This document shows, in pieces, positions 7,186-8,447 of a stretch of 8,447 bases of DNA. The notes beneath the pieces were generated by a model. The model ran no database searches and had not been told where the DNA came from. It worked only from the letters and a program-made list of their open reading frames with translations. The DNA comes from Muribaculaceae bacterium (lineage in GTDB: Bacteria; Bacteroidota; Bacteroidia; Bacteroidales; Muribaculaceae): the NCBI GenBank assembly GCA_024400895.1, contig JAKSMA010000098.1, forward strand, positions 1-8,447. Reading direction: 5' to 3'. Each line of letters opens with the position of its first letter. Positions within the stretch are counted from its first letter, which is position 1. A program made the translations under genes and the position numbers.

Positions 7186-8268
7186 ATGAAAAAGGTAATT
7201 ACAGCAATAGTCGCTTTTGTGATAGTGGGGCTTTTGGCTTTCGGTTATATGGAAGCTGTGAAGCATCGCGAGCATACTGGCGACAAGAAATTCGACCCCA
7301 AGGAGACTATCTTTGAGCACTTGGGCGATGCTTATGGCTGGGAGGTTCCATTCAATCACAGCATGCGCATTCCATTGCCTATCATCGTGCTTGACCAAGA
7401 AAACGGTGTACACTGTTTCATGTCAAGCAAGGTGACTGACGGTGGCACCTGCGACGGCTTCTATATCGCTAAAGAAGGCGATAACAAGGGTAAAGTTGTG
7501 GGTAAGGATGCGCAAGGCAAAGAATATAGGCCACTTGATTTTTCAATTACTAAAAACGCTGCCGGCATTTTTATCTCAGCTCTGGTTGTGATATTAATGG
7601 TGTTCAGCATCAGGAACTGGTATAAGAAGCACAACATGAAATCGCCTCGCAAATTCACTGCGGCGCTTGAATTTGTTGTTGAATTCGTATATCAAGACAC
7701 AATTCGCCCAATCATGGGTAAGGAAGCTCCAAAATATGGACCATATTTGCTGACTTGCTTCTTCTTCATCCTTACGATGAACTTGTTGGGCCTTATTGTG
7801 ATTTTCCCTGGTGGCGCTAACCTTACCGGTAACTTGGCAGTGACTTTGGTGCTTGCAGTAGCCACATTCCTTGTGACCAACCTCACAGGTAATAGAGAGT
7901 ATTGGAAAGAAATTTTCTGGCCAGATGTGCCAGTGGCACTTAAATTGCCATTGATGCCAGTGATTGAGATTTTTGGTATATTCACCAAGCCAATCGCACT
8001 GATGATTCGTCTTTTCGCTAACATGATGGGCGGTCACATGGTGGTGATTGTGTTCTTCTCGCTTATCTTCATTTTTGGAGGTTTGTTTGGAGCTGCAGTT
8101 GGTGCTGCCACTTCAGTGTTCTCATTGGCATTCTCGCTTTTCATGCTCTTGCTCGACACATTGGTGAGCTTCATTCAAGCTTATGTGTTCACCATCCTTT
8201 CTACGATGTTCATCTCCATGGCGCATCCACAGCACCATGCTGCTGAACACGAACAAATTACTGAATAA
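7186..8268 (+). CDS. atpB: Fo ATP synthase subunit a
   Basis: 360 residues from ATG 7186 (MKKVITAIVA); a GTG one codon earlier, at 7183, is also possible. Subunit a forms the ion half-channels next to the c ring. Residues 1-20 form a signal-like membrane segment, followed by a hydrophilic domain of about 100 residues (25-120) that probably lies in the periplasm, then five or six membrane helices from about 124. The essential arginine is Arg-275 in IRLFANMMGGH (274-284). The last helix contains the conserved SFIQAYVFTILSTMF with Gln-331, and the C-terminus is His-rich (HPQHH). E. coli subunit a has 271 residues; the longer form fits Bacteroidota. It begins so close to atpC that there is no room for the small subunit-I-like gene often found before atpB. 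Confidence 0.96.
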   Translation: MKKVITAIVAFVIVGLLAFGYMEAVKHREHTGDKKFDPKETIFEHLGDAYGWEVPFNHSMRIPLPIIVLDQENGVHCFMSSKVTDGGTCDGFYIAKEGDNKGKVVGKDAQGKEYRPLDFSITKNAAGIFISALVVILMVFSIRNWYKKHNMKSPRKFTAALEFVVEFVYQDTIRPIMGKEAPKYGPYLLTCFFFILTMNLLGLIVIFPGGANLTGNLAVTLVLAVATFLVTNLTGNREYWKEIFWPDVPVALKLPLMPVIEIFGIFTKPIALMIRLFANMMGGHMVVIVFFSLIFIFGGLFGAAVGAATSVFSLAFSLFMLLLDTLVSFIQAYVFTILSTMFISMAHPQHHAAEHEQITE

Positions 8269-8309
8269 TTAATAACAAAAAAATAAAAAACATTTAAAAC
8301 TAAAAGACT

Positions 8310-8447
8310 ATGTTAAGTATGATTTTAGCAGCTGAAGCTATCGCAGCTCTTGGTGCAGCAATTGGCGCAGGTATCGCAGCAATCGCAGCAGGTATCGGTA
8401 TTGGTTAAATTGGTGGTGCAGCTTTGGAAGCTATCGCACGTCAACCT
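8310..8447 (+). CDS. atpE: Fo ATP synthase subunit c, 5' part, interrupted by an in-frame TAA
   Basis: ATG at 8310 begins MLSMILAAEAIAALGAAIG, the first membrane helix of subunit c with its Gly/Ala repeat. After 32 codons (ending GIGIG) there is TAA at 8406-8408. The same frame then continues IGGAALEAIARQP to the window edge, which is the conserved polar loop (RQP) that touches F1. Related proteins have a sense residue here, normally Lys as I recall, and AAA to TAA is one base. The frame is otherwise perfect on both sides. The second helix with the ion-binding carboxylate is beyond the window. Subunit c forms the rotor ring and a 32-residue product could not work. Either this is a base error near a contig end or the gene is broken. 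Identity is sure; the state of the gene is not. Confidence 0.88.

Noticed and set aside
8406..8408. TAA in atpE as a reassigned or recoded codon
   Set aside because: TAA is the normal stop of the neighbouring genes and no recoding element or special context is visible, so nonsense mutation or sequence error is more likely.

Overview
The window is an ordinary-looking stretch of a Bacteroidota genome, most likely order Bacteroidales (gut Prevotellaceae or Muribaculaceae type; I cannot go finer). The clues are NuoC and NuoD fused in one protein, a very short AtpC (78 aa), a long AtpB (about 360 aa) with an N-terminal extension, A/T-rich gene starts mostly without Shine-Dalgarno sequences, TAnnTTTG promoter -7 boxes, and a TonB-dependent receptor.

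Layout. Bases 1-1042 hold the first 347 codons of a TonB-dependent outer-membrane receptor on the minus strand, running off the left edge. Bases 1043-1493 are a 451-base divergent intergenic region. It is not empty: it holds a promoter for the receptor placed almost on its start codon, a 20-bp inverted repeat with a run of 16 T, a second inverted repeat, a good promoter facing right, and a roughly 270-base leader with a possible 39-codon small ORF, a stem-loop and a terminator-like hairpin just before nuoA. From 1494 all genes are on the plus strand and closely packed: nuoA, nuoB, nuoCD, nuoH, then atpD, atpC, atpB and the start of atpE at the right edge.

How the genes work together. nuoA-H encode part of respiratory complex I (two small membrane subunits, the N2-cluster subunit and the quinone-site subunit). 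The atp genes encode the F1Fo ATP synthase beta, epsilon, a and c subunits. Both complexes sit in the inner membrane and are linked through the ion gradient: complex I normally makes it and ATP synthase normally uses it.

Two things stand out. First, the nuo cluster stops after nuoH and atpD follows about 50 bases later, so nuoI-nuoN, which usually continue this operon in Bacteroidota, are not here. Second, atpE has an in-frame TAA at codon 33 where the family has a sense codon (probably Lys, AAA), and the same frame then continues with the conserved IGGAALEAIARQP loop. That is either a sequence error near a contig edge or a true nonsense mutation. Apart from these, the coding sequences look intact and typical; the rest of the interest is in the 1043-1493 regulatory region.
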